51,806 nt of DNA, from assembly GCA_020848455.1 (NCBI GenBank), contig JADLAB010000386.1, positions 1 to 51,806 of the forward strand, written 5' to 3'. Source of the DNA: Polyangiaceae bacterium. Lineage in GTDB: Bacteria > Myxococcota_A > Polyangia > Polyangiales > Polyangiaceae. The notes beneath the pieces were generated by a model. The model worked only from the letters and a program-made list of their open reading frames with translations, did not search any database and was not told the DNA's origin. Below, piece after piece: positions 1-7,447 of the stretch. The position numbers and the translations under genes were made by a program. The first letter of the stretch is position 1. Every line of letters begins with the position of its first letter.

Positions 1-148
1 GCAGGGCCGCGCGCGCGAGGTGAGCCGGGGCACCGCCGCGGTCCGCGCTGTCTCGCCGACGTCGCATGTTTCGCCGTTCCGACAGAGGTGCACCCGCCCG
101 CCGCGCGTGGCAAGGGGCAAGGACCGGGCGGGCGCGCTCCGCGCGTAG

Positions 149-154
149 TAGGAT
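149..154 (+). promoter_or_regulatory. putative -10 element (TAGGAT) for the small lipoprotein gene at 183
   Basis: TAGGAT lies 28 nt before the ATG at 183. The identical hexamer precedes the M50 protease gene at 687-692. A GGAGG Shine-Dalgarno sequence at 171-175, 7 nt before the ATG, is compatible with transcription starting near 161. No convincing -35 box is visible. Confidence 0.4.
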
Positions 155-182
155 CCCGGTCACACGGGCCGGAGGCTGCGAC

Positions 183-443
183 ATGGGACGGCGCACCATC
201 GAACGGGCGACAGACGACGGGCAGCGGGCGCGGGGGCGGCGGGGAGCGGCCTCCGCCGTCACGGCTGCGCTCGCCGCGGCGCTCGTCGCGGGCGCGGGTG
301 CGTGCACGCACCCCGAGCCAAGGACCGGCTCGACCGCCGCGGCGCCGAGCGCTGGCGAAGAGTGCGCCGCGAGCACGCCCGCTCCGACCGCGCTCCCGAC
401 CCTGCCCATCGAGCCATGCAAGGCGACCCCGCGCAAGCCGTGA
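183..443 (+). CDS. small putative lipoprotein, unknown function
   Basis: This is an 86-residue protein that I do not recognise. It has an unusually long basic N-region, then a hydrophobic Ala/Val segment (about residues 24-40) ending at Cys41 (AGAC), which reads as a weak lipobox. The remaining ~45 residues are Thr/Ala/Pro-rich with two more cysteines and look unstructured. I chose the ATG at 183 because a strong GGAGG lies 7 nt upstream and a TAGGAT -10 element lies further up; an upstream in-frame ATG at 66 has neither. The first ~180 bases of the window show no other gene. If the lipobox is real, Lgt, LspA and Lnt encoded in this same window would process the protein. Confidence 0.5.
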   Translation: MGRRTIERATDDGQRARGRRGAASAVTAALAAALVAGAGACTHPEPRTGSTAAAPSAGEECAASTPAPTALPTLPIEPCKATPRKP

Positions 444-526
444 GCCGGTAGCGCCGGGCGTGCCGGCACGCGGGTCGACCGAAAGTTGACGCGCCCGCGC
501 CGCGCGGGCCTACTCGACGTCGAGCC

Positions 527-661
527 ATGCGGTGCCTCGTCCTCGGTCTCCTCGCCGCGCTCGCGCTCGGCGGCTGCGTCACCTGGGCCCCGAAGCAGGC
601 GGCCCCCGCTCCGCCGGCGCCCAAGGACTGCGGCTGTCCGCTCAAGGCTCCGAGCCGCTGA
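527..661 (+). CDS. 44-residue lipoprotein with a CGC motif
   Basis: This very short gene encodes a textbook lipoprotein precursor: Met-Arg, a Leu/Ala-rich hydrophobic segment (residues 4-14) and an LGGC lipobox with Cys17. The mature lipopeptide would be only 28 residues, Pro/Ala-rich, with a Cys-Gly-Cys near its C-terminus. A TTGACG at 486-491 and a TACTCG at 511-516 could form a weak promoter. There is no clear Shine-Dalgarno sequence. It lies immediately upstream of the M50 protease gene. I do not recognise a family. The clean signal peptide supports it as a real gene despite its size. Confidence 0.55.
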   Translation: MRCLVLGLLAALALGGCVTWAPKQAAPAPPAPKDCGCPLKAPSR

Positions 662-683
662 GCAAGCGCACCTACATGGCGGG

Positions 684-692
684 TGTTAGGAT
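684..692 (+). promoter_or_regulatory. extended -10 element TGTTAGGAT before the M50 protease gene
   Basis: TGTTAGGAT carries an extended-10 TGn and a TAGGAT hexamer, and ends 9 nt before the ATG at 702. The expected start of transcription would be within 1-3 nt of the start codon, so the mRNA may be leaderless. It matches the TGnTARSNT pattern seen before several other genes in this window. Confidence 0.45.
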
Positions 693-701
693 AGGCGCGA
701 C

Positions 702-2096
702 ATGCGGTTCCGGCTGTTCAGCGTGCCCGTCGAGGTCCATCCGGGCTTCTGGCTCATGTGCGTGTTCTTCGGGTTCCCGATGCTCACGGCGGGCAAGACC
801 CTCGAGTTCCTGCTCGGCATTCCGATCGTGTTCCTGTCGATCCTCGTGCACGAGTTCGGCCACGCCATCGCGGTCCGCCGCTACCGCATGGAGCCGACCG
901 TCACCCTGTACATGCTCGGTGGCCTGACCGCCTGGCGCCCCGGCGCCGTCCGCGTGAGCCGCCCCGGGCGCGTGCTGATCTCCTTCGCCGGCCCTGGCGC
1001 GGGCTTCGTCCTCGCCGGAATCCTGTTCGCAATCAAGTACCTGGCTCCCGAGGCGTGGGGCTCCATGCCCGGGCTCGCGCGCTTCGCGGCCGAGTACCTG
1101 CTGTGGATCAACTGGGTGTGGGGCCTCTTCAACCTGATCCCGGTCCTGCCCTTCGACGGGGGCCACATCCTCGAGCACGTCCTCGGGCCGAAGCGCATGC
1201 GCACGACGGCCGTCGTGTCGCTCGTGTGCGGGCTCGGCATCGCGGGCTACTTCCTCATCGCCGAGCAGAGCATGTGGATCCCCTTCCTGGTCGGCATGGG
1301 CGCCGTCCAGAGCTACCAGCGCTTCCGGGCCGAGGCCGACGGGGCCGCCCACGCCTCGCCCGCCCGCCGCGAGCCCACGGCGCCGCCGCTGCCGGCCGAG
1401 CTCGCGGGCCAGATCGCGGCCGCCAAGAAGGCGCTCGCCGACGACGAGCACGAGCACGCGATCGCGATCGCCGAGCTCCTGCTCTCGAGCGAGCTGCCGG
1501 ACCAGGCGCGGACCCAGGCGCTCGAGGTCGTGGCATGGGCGCAGCTCCTGCGCGATCGACTCCCCGAGGCGCGCCGCGCCGTCGCCGAGCTCGAGCGCAT
1601 CGGTCCCGTCGACGCCGCGCTCGCCGCGTCGCTGCTGCGCGCCCAGGGCGACGTCGACGCCGCGCGCAAGGTGCTCGAGGCAGCCCGGGCCAAGGGCGAC
1701 GAGCGCAAGGAGGTCGTGGGCCTGCTCATCCAGGTCCTCATCGCCCGCGGCGAGGTCGCCCGCGCCGCGGCCATCGCCTACGACATCGTCGACTCGCTGA
1801 GCGACGACGACACCCGGCACATGGCGCGCGTCGCCTTCGACGCCGGCGCCTACGAGTGGGCCTCGCGCCTGAACGAGGCGATGTTCACGCGCTCCGGCCG
1901 GCCGGACGACGCCTACGAGGCGGCTCGCTCCCGGGCGCTCGAGGGCGACGACACGGCGGCCCTCGCCCTCTTGCGGCGCGCCGTGGCGGCTGGCTTCACG
2001 GACACGGCACGGGCCTGGTCCGACGCAGCGCTCGAGGGCCTGCGCGCCGCGGGCGAGCTCGACGCACTCTTGCCGAGGGCCGATGCCGGGAGTTGA
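702..2096 (+). CDS. M50-family site-2-type membrane metalloprotease with C-terminal helical repeat domain
   Basis: The protein (464 aa) has the zinc-protease signature HEFGH at residues 50-54 inside a hydrophobic segment. The third-ligand motif [12 protein letters not shown] lies at 144-155, with Asp152. These are the hallmarks of the SREBP site-2 protease/SpoIVFB group of intramembrane proteases. About five hydrophobic segments occupy residues 1-215. From about 230 onward the protein is Ala/Glu/Arg-rich, with helix pairs resembling TPR repeats, and is presumably cytoplasmic. No PDZ or CBS domain is visible, so it differs from RseP and from CBS-type S2P. The substrate is unknown. Its last codons overlap the dut start by 14 bp, implying co-transcription. 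Confidence 0.88.
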   Translation: MRFRLFSVPVEVHPGFWLMCVFFGFPMLTAGKTLEFLLGIPIVFLSILVHEFGHAIAVRRYRMEPTVTLYMLGGLTAWRPGAVRVSRPGRVLISFAGPGAGFVLAGILFAIKYLAPEAWGSMPGLARFAAEYLLWINWVWGLFNLIPVLPFDGGHILEHVLGPKRMRTTAVVSLVCGLGIAGYFLIAEQSMWIPFLVGMGAVQSYQRFRAEADGAAHASPARREPTAPPLPAELAGQIAAAKKALADDEHEHAIAIAELLLSSELPDQARTQALEVVAWAQLLRDRLPEARRAVAELERIGPVDAALAASLLRAQGDVDAARKVLEAARAKGDERKEVVGLLIQVLIARGEVARAAAIAYDIVDSLSDDDTRHMARVAFDAGAYEWASRLNEAMFTRSGRPDDAYEAARSRALEGDDTAALALLRRAVAAGFTDTARAWSDAALEGLRAAGELDALLPRADAGS

Positions 2097-2565
2097 CGAC
2101 CCGCGTGCCGGCACCGGTCCCGCCCCGGTCGCGCTCCTGTTCGCGCGCGTGGGCGAGTCCGAGGCCCCGCTGCCCCGCTACCACAGCGAGCTCGCGGCCG
2201 GGCTCGACCTCTGTGCCGATCTCGCCGCGCCCGTGACCTTGCCGCGCGGCGGCCGCCAGCTCGTCGGGACGGGGCTCGCGGTGGCGATCCCGCTCGGCTA
2301 CGAGGGGCAGGTTCGACCGCGCAGCGGGCTCGCCCTGCGCCACGGCGTCACGGTGCTCAACTCACCCGGCACCGTCGACGCCGACTACCGCGGCGAGGTG
2401 AAGGTGCTGCTCGTCAACCACGGCGACGAGCCCTTCGTGGTCGAGCCCGGCGCGCGCATCGCGCAGCTCGTCCTCGCCCCGGTGGCGCGCGCGCTGCCGG
2501 TGCTCGTGGCGGAGCTCGGTCCGACCGCGCGCGGCAGCGGCGGCTACGGCTCGACCGGGGGCTGA
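2083..2565 (+). CDS. dut: deoxyuridine 5'-triphosphate nucleotidohydrolase (dUTPase)
   Basis: The enzyme hydrolyses dUTP to dUMP and pyrophosphate, keeping uracil out of DNA and supplying thymidylate synthesis. All five trimeric-dUTPase motifs are present: AGLDLCAD (39-46), PRSGLA (79-84), [12 protein letters not shown] (93-104), ARIAQLVL (124-131) and the P-loop-like [10 protein letters not shown] (150-159) at the C-terminus. At 160 aa the length is normal, with a slightly long N-terminus. The ATG overlaps the 3' end of the M50 protease gene by 14 bp, so the two are probably translationally coupled. Confidence 0.97.
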   Translation: MPGVDDPRAGTGPAPVALLFARVGESEAPLPRYHSELAAGLDLCADLAAPVTLPRGGRQLVGTGLAVAIPLGYEGQVRPRSGLALRHGVTVLNSPGTVDADYRGEVKVLLVNHGDEPFVVEPGARIAQLVLAPVARALPVLVAELGPTARGSGGYGSTGG

Positions 2566-2606
2566 GAGCGTGACCTGCGCGACGCGCTCCACGTCCCGGG
2601 GCGTCG

Positions 2607-2615
2607 TGCTAAGGT
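2607..2615 (+). promoter_or_regulatory. extended -10 element TGCTAAGGT immediately upstream of tRNA-Lys
   Basis: TGCTAAGGT ends 6 nt before the first base of the mature tRNA. If it is the -10 element, transcription would start at or next to the mature 5' end. No TTGACA-like -35 sequence lies at the proper distance, so recognition would rest on the extended TGn. Confidence 0.4.
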
Positions 2616-2621
2616 CGGCGC

Positions 2622-2694
2622 GGGTCCATAGCTCAGTCGGTAGAGCTGCGGGCTTTTAACCCGTAGGTCGAGGGTTCGAGTCCCTCTGGACCCA
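2622..2694 (+). tRNA. tRNA-Lys (anticodon TTT)
   Basis: The sequence folds into a full cloverleaf. The acceptor stem pairs GGGTCCA (2622-2628) with TGGACCC (2687-2693), with discriminator A at 2694. The D stem is GCTC/GAGC. The anticodon stem GCGGG/CCCGT (one G-U pair) carries the loop CTTTTAA with anticodon TTT at 2655-2657. The T arm is GAGGG-TTCGAGT-CCCTC. The 3' CCA is not encoded (the sequence continues CCC), so CCA must be added after transcription. Confidence 0.97.
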
Positions 2695-2719
2695 CCCTGC
2701 GACGACTCGCACCTCGGGG

Positions 2720-3151
2720 CTACTCACGGCCGGGCCCGCCCCCGAGCGAGCGGCGGATGGCCGCGAGCGGCACGAGCGCGCCCTGCCCGCTCCCCGGGCA
2801 GCCCTGCTCGACCTCGGCCCAGCGCTCCGGGCTCGAGACGTTCTCGGGCCAGAAGGGCCAGGTGCGGCACTGGGTCGGACGCGCGGGATACACCCGACAG
2901 CGCCGGGCGCTCTCGTCGAAGAACACGCACGCGCCGGTCGCGCGCTCGAGGAGCGAGCGCCGCGCTCCGACCCGCCGCACGTAGCGGCGCTCGAAGTCGA
3001 CGGGCTCGAGGTGCATGTGCTCGGCGAGGCGCGCGATCTCGGCGTCGTCGACCCACACGTAGCCGGGCGCACCGGTGCAACAGTCGCCGCAGGCCGTGCA
3101 GGCGAAGCGCAGGCCGTCCTTGTACCAGGGATCGGGCGGGGGAGCAGACAT
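2720..3151 (-). CDS. YkgJ/UPF0153-type Cys-cluster (zinc/iron-chelating) protein
   Basis: This small soluble protein (143 aa) has the diagnostic CTACGDCC cluster at residues 18-25, followed by Cys75, Cys85 and Cys95 and the RVYPARPTQCRTWPF segment typical of the YkgJ family. Members are annotated as putative zinc- or iron-chelate-binding proteins, but their biochemical role is not established. I chose the ATG at 3151 because upstream in-frame sequence has no family resemblance and overlaps the end of the channel gene at 3163. It lies 11 bp downstream of that gene on the same strand, so the two probably share a transcript. Confidence 0.85.
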   Translation of the reverse strand: MSAPPPDPWYKDGLRFACTACGDCCTGAPGYVWVDDAEIARLAEHMHLEPVDFERRYVRRVGARRSLLERATGACVFFDESARRCRVYPARPTQCRTWPFWPENVSSPERWAEVEQGCPGSGQGALVPLAAIRRSLGGGPGRE

Positions 3152-3162
3152 GGGGCAGAGCC

Positions 3163-4689
3163 TCAGCCGAGCAGGAAGAACTTCTTGATGCGCGCGAGCA
3201 GCTGGGTCTTGTGCTCGTCGAGCTCGCGCGCGCGCGACTCCGGCGAGACCGTCGCGTGGCGCTCGAGCTCGGCCTGACGCTCGGCGAGCACGCCGGAGAT
3301 GCGCTCGGCGAGCTCGGGCGAGCGCAGGAACAGCTGCTGGGCCGCGTCGTGACCGACGACGAGGATGCGGCAATCGCCCGCGGCCCGCACGTTCGCGTTG
3401 CGCTTCTCACCGGTCATGAACGCCATCTCGCCGAAGAACTTCCCGGCCCCGAGGCGCGCCACCTCGAGGTCCGCCTGCCCGGCGCGCTGCACCGACACGA
3501 CGACCTCGCCCGTCTCGATGATGTAGAACTCGCGGCTCTCGTCACCCTGGTGCACGATGGTCTCGCCCGTGCCGTAGAGCCGCAGCTCGGTCCGGTCGGA
3601 CAGCCACCGGTGGTCCTCGGCGGGCAGGACTGCGAGGAAGTCGACGCCGCGGAGGGCGGCCTCGCGCGCCGCGCTCTCGCGCTGGCGCTCGACCTCGCGC
3701 GACTCGCTCGTCACCTGGTGCATGTCGAGGGTGCGCCGCGGATACGGGATCGACAGGCCCTCGCGGCGCAGCGCGTACCAGATGCGGTCGCGCACCCCCG
3801 AGTCGATGAGATCGCGCCGGTGGAACTCGGTGATGAAGTACCGCACCCAGTACTCGACGCCGGACTCGCCGAAGTTGTTGGTCACCACCGTCGGCGCCGG
3901 CGCCGCGAGGACGCCGGGCGACTCGCGCACCGCGCCGAGCAGGATCTCCCGCACGCGGCCCGGCGGCGAGCTGTAGGCCACCTGCAGGAACACGCTGCGC
4001 CGCGTGGCGTCGGTCGGCTTCGAGTAGTTGCGGATGGGTGCCTTCGCGAGCGCCGAGTTGGGCACGATGATCTCGAGCTCGTCCAGGGTCACGACCTTGG
4101 TCGCGCGCCAGTTGATCTCGACCACGCGCCCGATGTTCTTCGACTCGGCGTCGAACTGGATCCAGTCGCCGACCTCGAAGGGGCGCTGCATCTGGACCGC
4201 GAGCCCGGCGAACACGTTGCCGAGCGTCTCCTGCAGCGACAGGCCGAGCACGGCGGTGAGCACGGCGCTGGTCGTGAGCAGCGAGCCCGGATCGGCCCCC
4301 GCCTGGCGCAGGCTGACGATGCCGATGCCCGCGAACACCACGACCTGCACGATGTCGCGGATGATGCGCGGTAGGGGACGGCCGAGCTTGCGCCCGAGCA
4401 GGACGTCGAGGCCGAGCAGCACGCCGCTCCGCCCGATCGAGGCGAGCACGAAGAACATGGCGAGCGGGGCGAGCACGCGCCCCACGCTCGACTCGGCCCC
4501 GGCGACCGGCAGGAGCGCGAGCGAAAGCACGTGCAGCACGAGCAGGCCGAGCGGCGCGCGCACGAGCTTCTTCTGCTCGCGCGGCAGGAGCAGCGCGAGC
4601 GCGACCGCGAGCACGAGCGCCACGAGCACGCCCACGAGCTCGGCGAGCAGATCCTCGCCCGCGAGCAGCTTCTGCAGAAGACCGTCCAT
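3163..4689 (-). CDS. MscS-type channel with C-terminal cyclic nucleotide-binding domain (bCNG-like)
   Basis: The protein (508 aa) has about four N-terminal membrane segments (roughly 15-35, 47-63, 70-88 and 113-127). They are followed by the MscS pore helix and beta-domain entry (residues 138-180, with ETLGNVFAG and RPFEVGDWI). A cNMP/CRP-type sensor domain occupies about 350-465, including GDESREFYIIETGEV and FFGEMAF. MscS channels gate ions in response to membrane tension. The fused sensor resembles the bCNG subfamily, some members of which are gated by cyclic nucleotide rather than tension. Whether a nucleotide binds here cannot be told: the phosphate-cassette arginine region reads EKRNANV rather than the usual PRSATV. 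A TGCTAACGT element lies upstream at 4720-4728. Confidence 0.9.
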   Translation of the reverse strand: MDGLLQKLLAGEDLLAELVGVLVALVLAVALALLLPREQKKLVRAPLGLLVLHVLSLALLPVAGAESSVGRVLAPLAMFFVLASIGRSGVLLGLDVLLGRKLGRPLPRIIRDIVQVVVFAGIGIVSLRQAGADPGSLLTTSAVLTAVLGLSLQETLGNVFAGLAVQMQRPFEVGDWIQFDAESKNIGRVVEINWRATKVVTLDELEIIVPNSALAKAPIRNYSKPTDATRRSVFLQVAYSSPPGRVREILLGAVRESPGVLAAPAPTVVTNNFGESGVEYWVRYFITEFHRRDLIDSGVRDRIWYALRREGLSIPYPRRTLDMHQVTSESREVERQRESAAREAALRGVDFLAVLPAEDHRWLSDRTELRLYGTGETIVHQGDESREFYIIETGEVVVSVQRAGQADLEVARLGAGKFFGEMAFMTGEKRNANVRAAGDCRILVVGHDAAQQLFLRSPELAERISGVLAERQAELERHATVSPESRARELDEHKTQLLARIKKFFLLG

Positions 4690-4719
4690 GCCGTCAGCCC
4701 GCCGGCCGCGGGCCGGGTG

Positions 4720-4728
4720 ACGTTAGCA
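4720..4728 (-). promoter_or_regulatory. extended -10 element TGCTAACGT for the MscS-like channel gene
   Basis: Read on the minus strand, TGCTAACGT fills the short gap between the hydrolase stop (4729) and the channel ATG (4689). It predicts a leader of about 24 nt. The same nonamer precedes folD at 20151-20159. Confidence 0.4.
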
Positions 4729-5568
4729 TCATTCGCGCGCGGTCGTGGCCCCTCCGAGGTGGCGCGCGATGGTCGCGAGCAGCCCGGGGCCGCCACGCGC
4801 GAACACGTCGTTGTGGCCCGCGCCTGGCACCGTCACGAGGCTCGCGCCCGGGATGGCGCCCGCGACCGCCGCGCCCATGGCGTACGGCACGACCCCGTCG
4901 CGATCGCCGTGCACGACCAGGGTGGGAATGGCGACGCGCGGTGCCTTGCCGAGGTTGTCGAAGGTGTCGTCGAGGAGCCAGCCGAGGGGCAAGATCGGCA
5001 GGTAGCGCGCCGCGACGGCGGGGATCGAGGTGAAGGGGGCGCTCAGCACGAGCCGCTCGCCGTGACCGCGCAGCGCCATCTCGACCGCCACGCCGGTGCC
5101 GAGCGAGCGCCCCCACAGCGCGAGCGGCCCCTGCCCTTCGCGCCGCAGCTCGGACAGGACGGCCTCGGCGTCGCGGTAGAGGACGGGCTCGCTCGGCGCG
5201 CCCGCGGACGCACCGTAGCCCCGGTACTCGACCGCGACGAAGCCGAGGCCGTGGGCGCGTAGCTCCGCCCCGAGGCCCACGAAGTCCGAGATGGTCTCGC
5301 CGTTGCCGTGGAAGAAGACGACCGTCGCGCCGCCCGGAGGCGCGCGGTACCAGAGCGTCGCGACCTCGGTGCCGTCCTCCGACGCGAAGCGCCGGAGGCT
5401 CGCCCCGGCGGGCGCCGCATCGAGGGCTCGCCGCGGCGCCGGATAGAGGACGGCCCGGTAGCCGAGGCGCGTCGCGGCCGCGAGCGCCGTGTAGCCGCCG
5501 GCCACGACCGCCATGCCGCGCCACAAGAGCCGCCGCGAGCCACGCTGGTCGGGTCGTCGCCGCTGCAT
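4729..5568 (-). CDS. membrane-anchored alpha/beta-hydrolase (BEM46/FrsA-like serine hydrolase)
   Basis: The 279-residue protein begins with a basic N-terminus and one hydrophobic segment (about 16-33), probably a signal anchor. An alpha/beta-hydrolase fold follows. Oxyanion motif HGNG is at 87-90, the nucleophile elbow GRSLG at 153-157 (Ser155), the acid in HGDRDG around 224 and the catalytic His in GAGHND at 252. The substrate cannot be predicted; the family includes esterases, thioesterases and lipases. I prefer the ATG at 5568 over an in-frame GTG at 5586. The gene sits upstream of the channel gene on the same strand but is separated from it by a probable promoter. Confidence 0.88.
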   Translation of the reverse strand: MQRRRPDQRGSRRLLWRGMAVVAGGYTALAAATRLGYRAVLYPAPRRALDAAPAGASLRRFASEDGTEVATLWYRAPPGGATVVFFHGNGETISDFVGLGAELRAHGLGFVAVEYRGYGASAGAPSEPVLYRDAEAVLSELRREGQGPLALWGRSLGTGVAVEMALRGHGERLVLSAPFTSIPAVAARYLPILPLGWLLDDTFDNLGKAPRVAIPTLVVHGDRDGVVPYAMGAAVAGAIPGASLVTVPGAGHNDVFARGGPGLLATIARHLGGATTARE

Positions 5569-5671
5569 GCCGCCGTCGTGTAGCACGGGGTGCCCGCGGC
5601 TTGCGCCACTCGCCGCTCGACGCTCCTCTGCGGCGCGCGTGCCGGAAAAGCGCGCGAGGCGCTGCGACGCC

Positions 5672-5680
5672 TGTTAGGCT
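5672..5680 (+). promoter_or_regulatory. extended -10 element TGTTAGGCT for the Mla permease operon
   Basis: TGTTAGGCT lies in the divergent gap between the hydrolase and the first permease gene, 34 nt before the ATG at 5715. It predicts a leader of about 28 nt. No -35 match is obvious. Confidence 0.4.
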
Positions 5681-5714
5681 TGGCGCCCGGCGAGCGGGCC
5701 GTCCCCGGCGATCC

Positions 5715-6533
5715 ATGGCGAAGAGCAAAGAGGTGGCTGCGCCGTCGGCGCGCGCGATCGAGACGAAGGGCGTCTTGCACGCGGCCGGCGAGGCCCTGCT
5801 CTCCATCGCACAGACGACCGGAAGCATGGGCCTGGTCGCGGGCCGGCTCCTGTCGCGCCTGGTCCGGCTGCGCATCGATCGCGACGAGCTCTTCCGCAGC
5901 CTCTACCGCATGGGCGTGAAATCGATGCCCATCGTGGTCGTCACGGCGCTCTTCACCGGCGCCATCGTCGTCATCCAGGCCGCGCCCCTGGTGCAGCGCC
6001 TGCAGGCCCACGCTCTCGTCGGCTGGGCCGCCGGCTTCAGCACCTTCCGCGAGATCGCGCCGCTCCTCACGGCGCTCATGATCAACGGCCGCGTCGGCGC
6101 CAACAACACGGCCGAGCTCGGGACGATGGTCGTGACCGAGCAGATCGACGCCATGCGCGTCCTGGCCATCGACCCCATCTCGTTCCTCGTCGCCCCGCGC
6201 TTCCTCGCCATCGTGTGCACGCTGTTCCTCGCGACCGTGCTCGCCGACGCCCTCGCCATCCTCGGCGCGTGCGGCGCCGGCATGGTCCTCATCGGCGTCA
6301 GCCCCGCCACCTTCTACAACAGCCTGACGGGCGGCCTCATCGGCGTCGGCGACATCATGAGCGGCCTCGTGAAGAGCGCGCTCTTCGGGGTCGTCATCGG
6401 CCTGTCGAGCTGCCACTTCGGTCTCGCCGTCACCGGCGGCGCGCCGGGCGTCGGCCGCGCCGTGAACGCCACGGTGGTCGCCTCCGCCGCGGGCATCTTC
6501 GTGCTCGACTACTTCGTGTCCTTCACGCTCTGA
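5715..6533 (+). CDS. mlaE: MlaE/YrbE-family ABC transporter permease, paralogue 1
   Basis: This polytopic inner-membrane protein (272 aa) belongs to the MlaE/YrbE permease family, which with an MlaF-type ATPase and MCE (MlaD) proteins moves phospholipids or other lipids between the envelope membranes. Family landmarks include FREIAPLLTALMINGRVGA and TEQIDAMRVLAIDP, followed by hydrophobic helices to the C-terminus. The ATG at 5715 is chosen because upstream sequence is Arg-rich and overlaps the promoter. The second permease begins 5 bp after the stop. Confidence 0.93.
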   Translation: MAKSKEVAAPSARAIETKGVLHAAGEALLSIAQTTGSMGLVAGRLLSRLVRLRIDRDELFRSLYRMGVKSMPIVVVTALFTGAIVVIQAAPLVQRLQAHALVGWAAGFSTFREIAPLLTALMINGRVGANNTAELGTMVVTEQIDAMRVLAIDPISFLVAPRFLAIVCTLFLATVLADALAILGACGAGMVLIGVSPATFYNSLTGGLIGVGDIMSGLVKSALFGVVIGLSSCHFGLAVTGGAPGVGRAVNATVVASAAGIFVLDYFVSFTL

Positions 6534-6538
6534 GCCCG

Positions 6539-7414
6539 ATGTCGACCTCCCACGGCTCCGCTGTGCCGACCCAGGCCACCCCGGCCGGTGCGCGCGCGGG
6601 CGGCAGCCACGAGCCCGTGCCGGTGACGCCGCCGGCGCCGGGCTTCGTCGCCAAGCTCGGCGGCGGCGTGCTCGAGCTGTTCCGGACGGCGCGGGAGCTC
6701 TACTCGCTGTTCGTACGCACGCTCTACTACGTGGTGCGGGGCCGCCGCGAGAAGGGCGCGGTCGCGTACTACATGTACGAGATCGGCAACCGCTCGCTGT
6801 TCTTCCTCACCGTGGTGATGGGCTTCATCGGCATGATCCTCGTCTACCAGGCGGGCGTGCAGAACAAGCGCATCCTGCCGGATCTCTCGATGCTCGGGGC
6901 CACCTACCTCGAGTACCTGGTGCGCGACCTCGCCGCGTCGATCGGCGCGCTGATGCTCGCGACGCGCGTCGGGGCCGGCATCGCCGCCGAGGTCGGCTCG
7001 ATGGTGGTGACCGAGCAGGTCGACGCGCTGCGCATGTGCGCCGCCGACCCCATCGACTACCTCATCAAGCCGCGCTTCATCGCGAGCATCATCATGGTCA
7101 CCTGCCTCATCATCTGGAGCGGGCTCGTGGCCTACGTGATGGGCCTTCTGACGGCCTGGGTCATGTTCGACCTGAACCCCCAGACGTTCATGAACCTGCA
7201 GATGGTCAAGTACCCGGCCCTGCTCACCGGGCTCGTGAAGTGCCTGGCCTACGGCGCGGCGATCCCCATCGTGTCGGGCCACGCGGGGCTCTCGACCTTC
7301 GGCGGCTCGGAGGGCGTCGGCTCGGCCACGACGCGCGCGGTCGTCAACACCTCGCTCGCCGTCATCATCCTGAACCTCATCATCTCGGCGACCAGCTTCC
7401 TCGTGTTCGGCTGA
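6539..7414 (+). CDS. MlaE/YrbE-family ABC transporter permease, paralogue 2
   Basis: A second, clearly diverged MlaE-type permease (291 aa) follows the first after 5 bp. It keeps the family features ATRVGAGIAAEVGSMVVTEQ and VDALRMCAADPIDYLIKPR, but has a 35-residue Pro/Ala-rich N-terminal extension and a longer amphipathic helix (residues ~38-70) before the first membrane segment. A pair of unlike permeases recalls the YrbEA/YrbEB pairs of actinobacterial Mce systems more than the single MlaE of enterobacteria, so a heterodimeric core is plausible. The ATG at 6539 is the first in-frame start after the upstream stop. The gene converges with the ATPase gene 33 bp downstream. Confidence 0.93.
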   Translation: MSTSHGSAVPTQATPAGARAGGSHEPVPVTPPAPGFVAKLGGGVLELFRTARELYSLFVRTLYYVVRGRREKGAVAYYMYEIGNRSLFFLTVVMGFIGMILVYQAGVQNKRILPDLSMLGATYLEYLVRDLAASIGALMLATRVGAGIAAEVGSMVVTEQVDALRMCAADPIDYLIKPRFIASIIMVTCLIIWSGLVAYVMGLLTAWVMFDLNPQTFMNLQMVKYPALLTGLVKCLAYGAAIPIVSGHAGLSTFGGSEGVGSATTRAVVNTSLAVIILNLIISATSFLVFG

Positions 7415-7447
7415 GCGGCGCGCGCGGCCGGGCGGCGCGGGCCCTCG

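Noticed and set aside
66-182. Longer version of the first small gene starting at 66.
   Set aside because: No Shine-Dalgarno, and the extra residues are Arg-rich; the ATG at 183 has a strong GGAGG.
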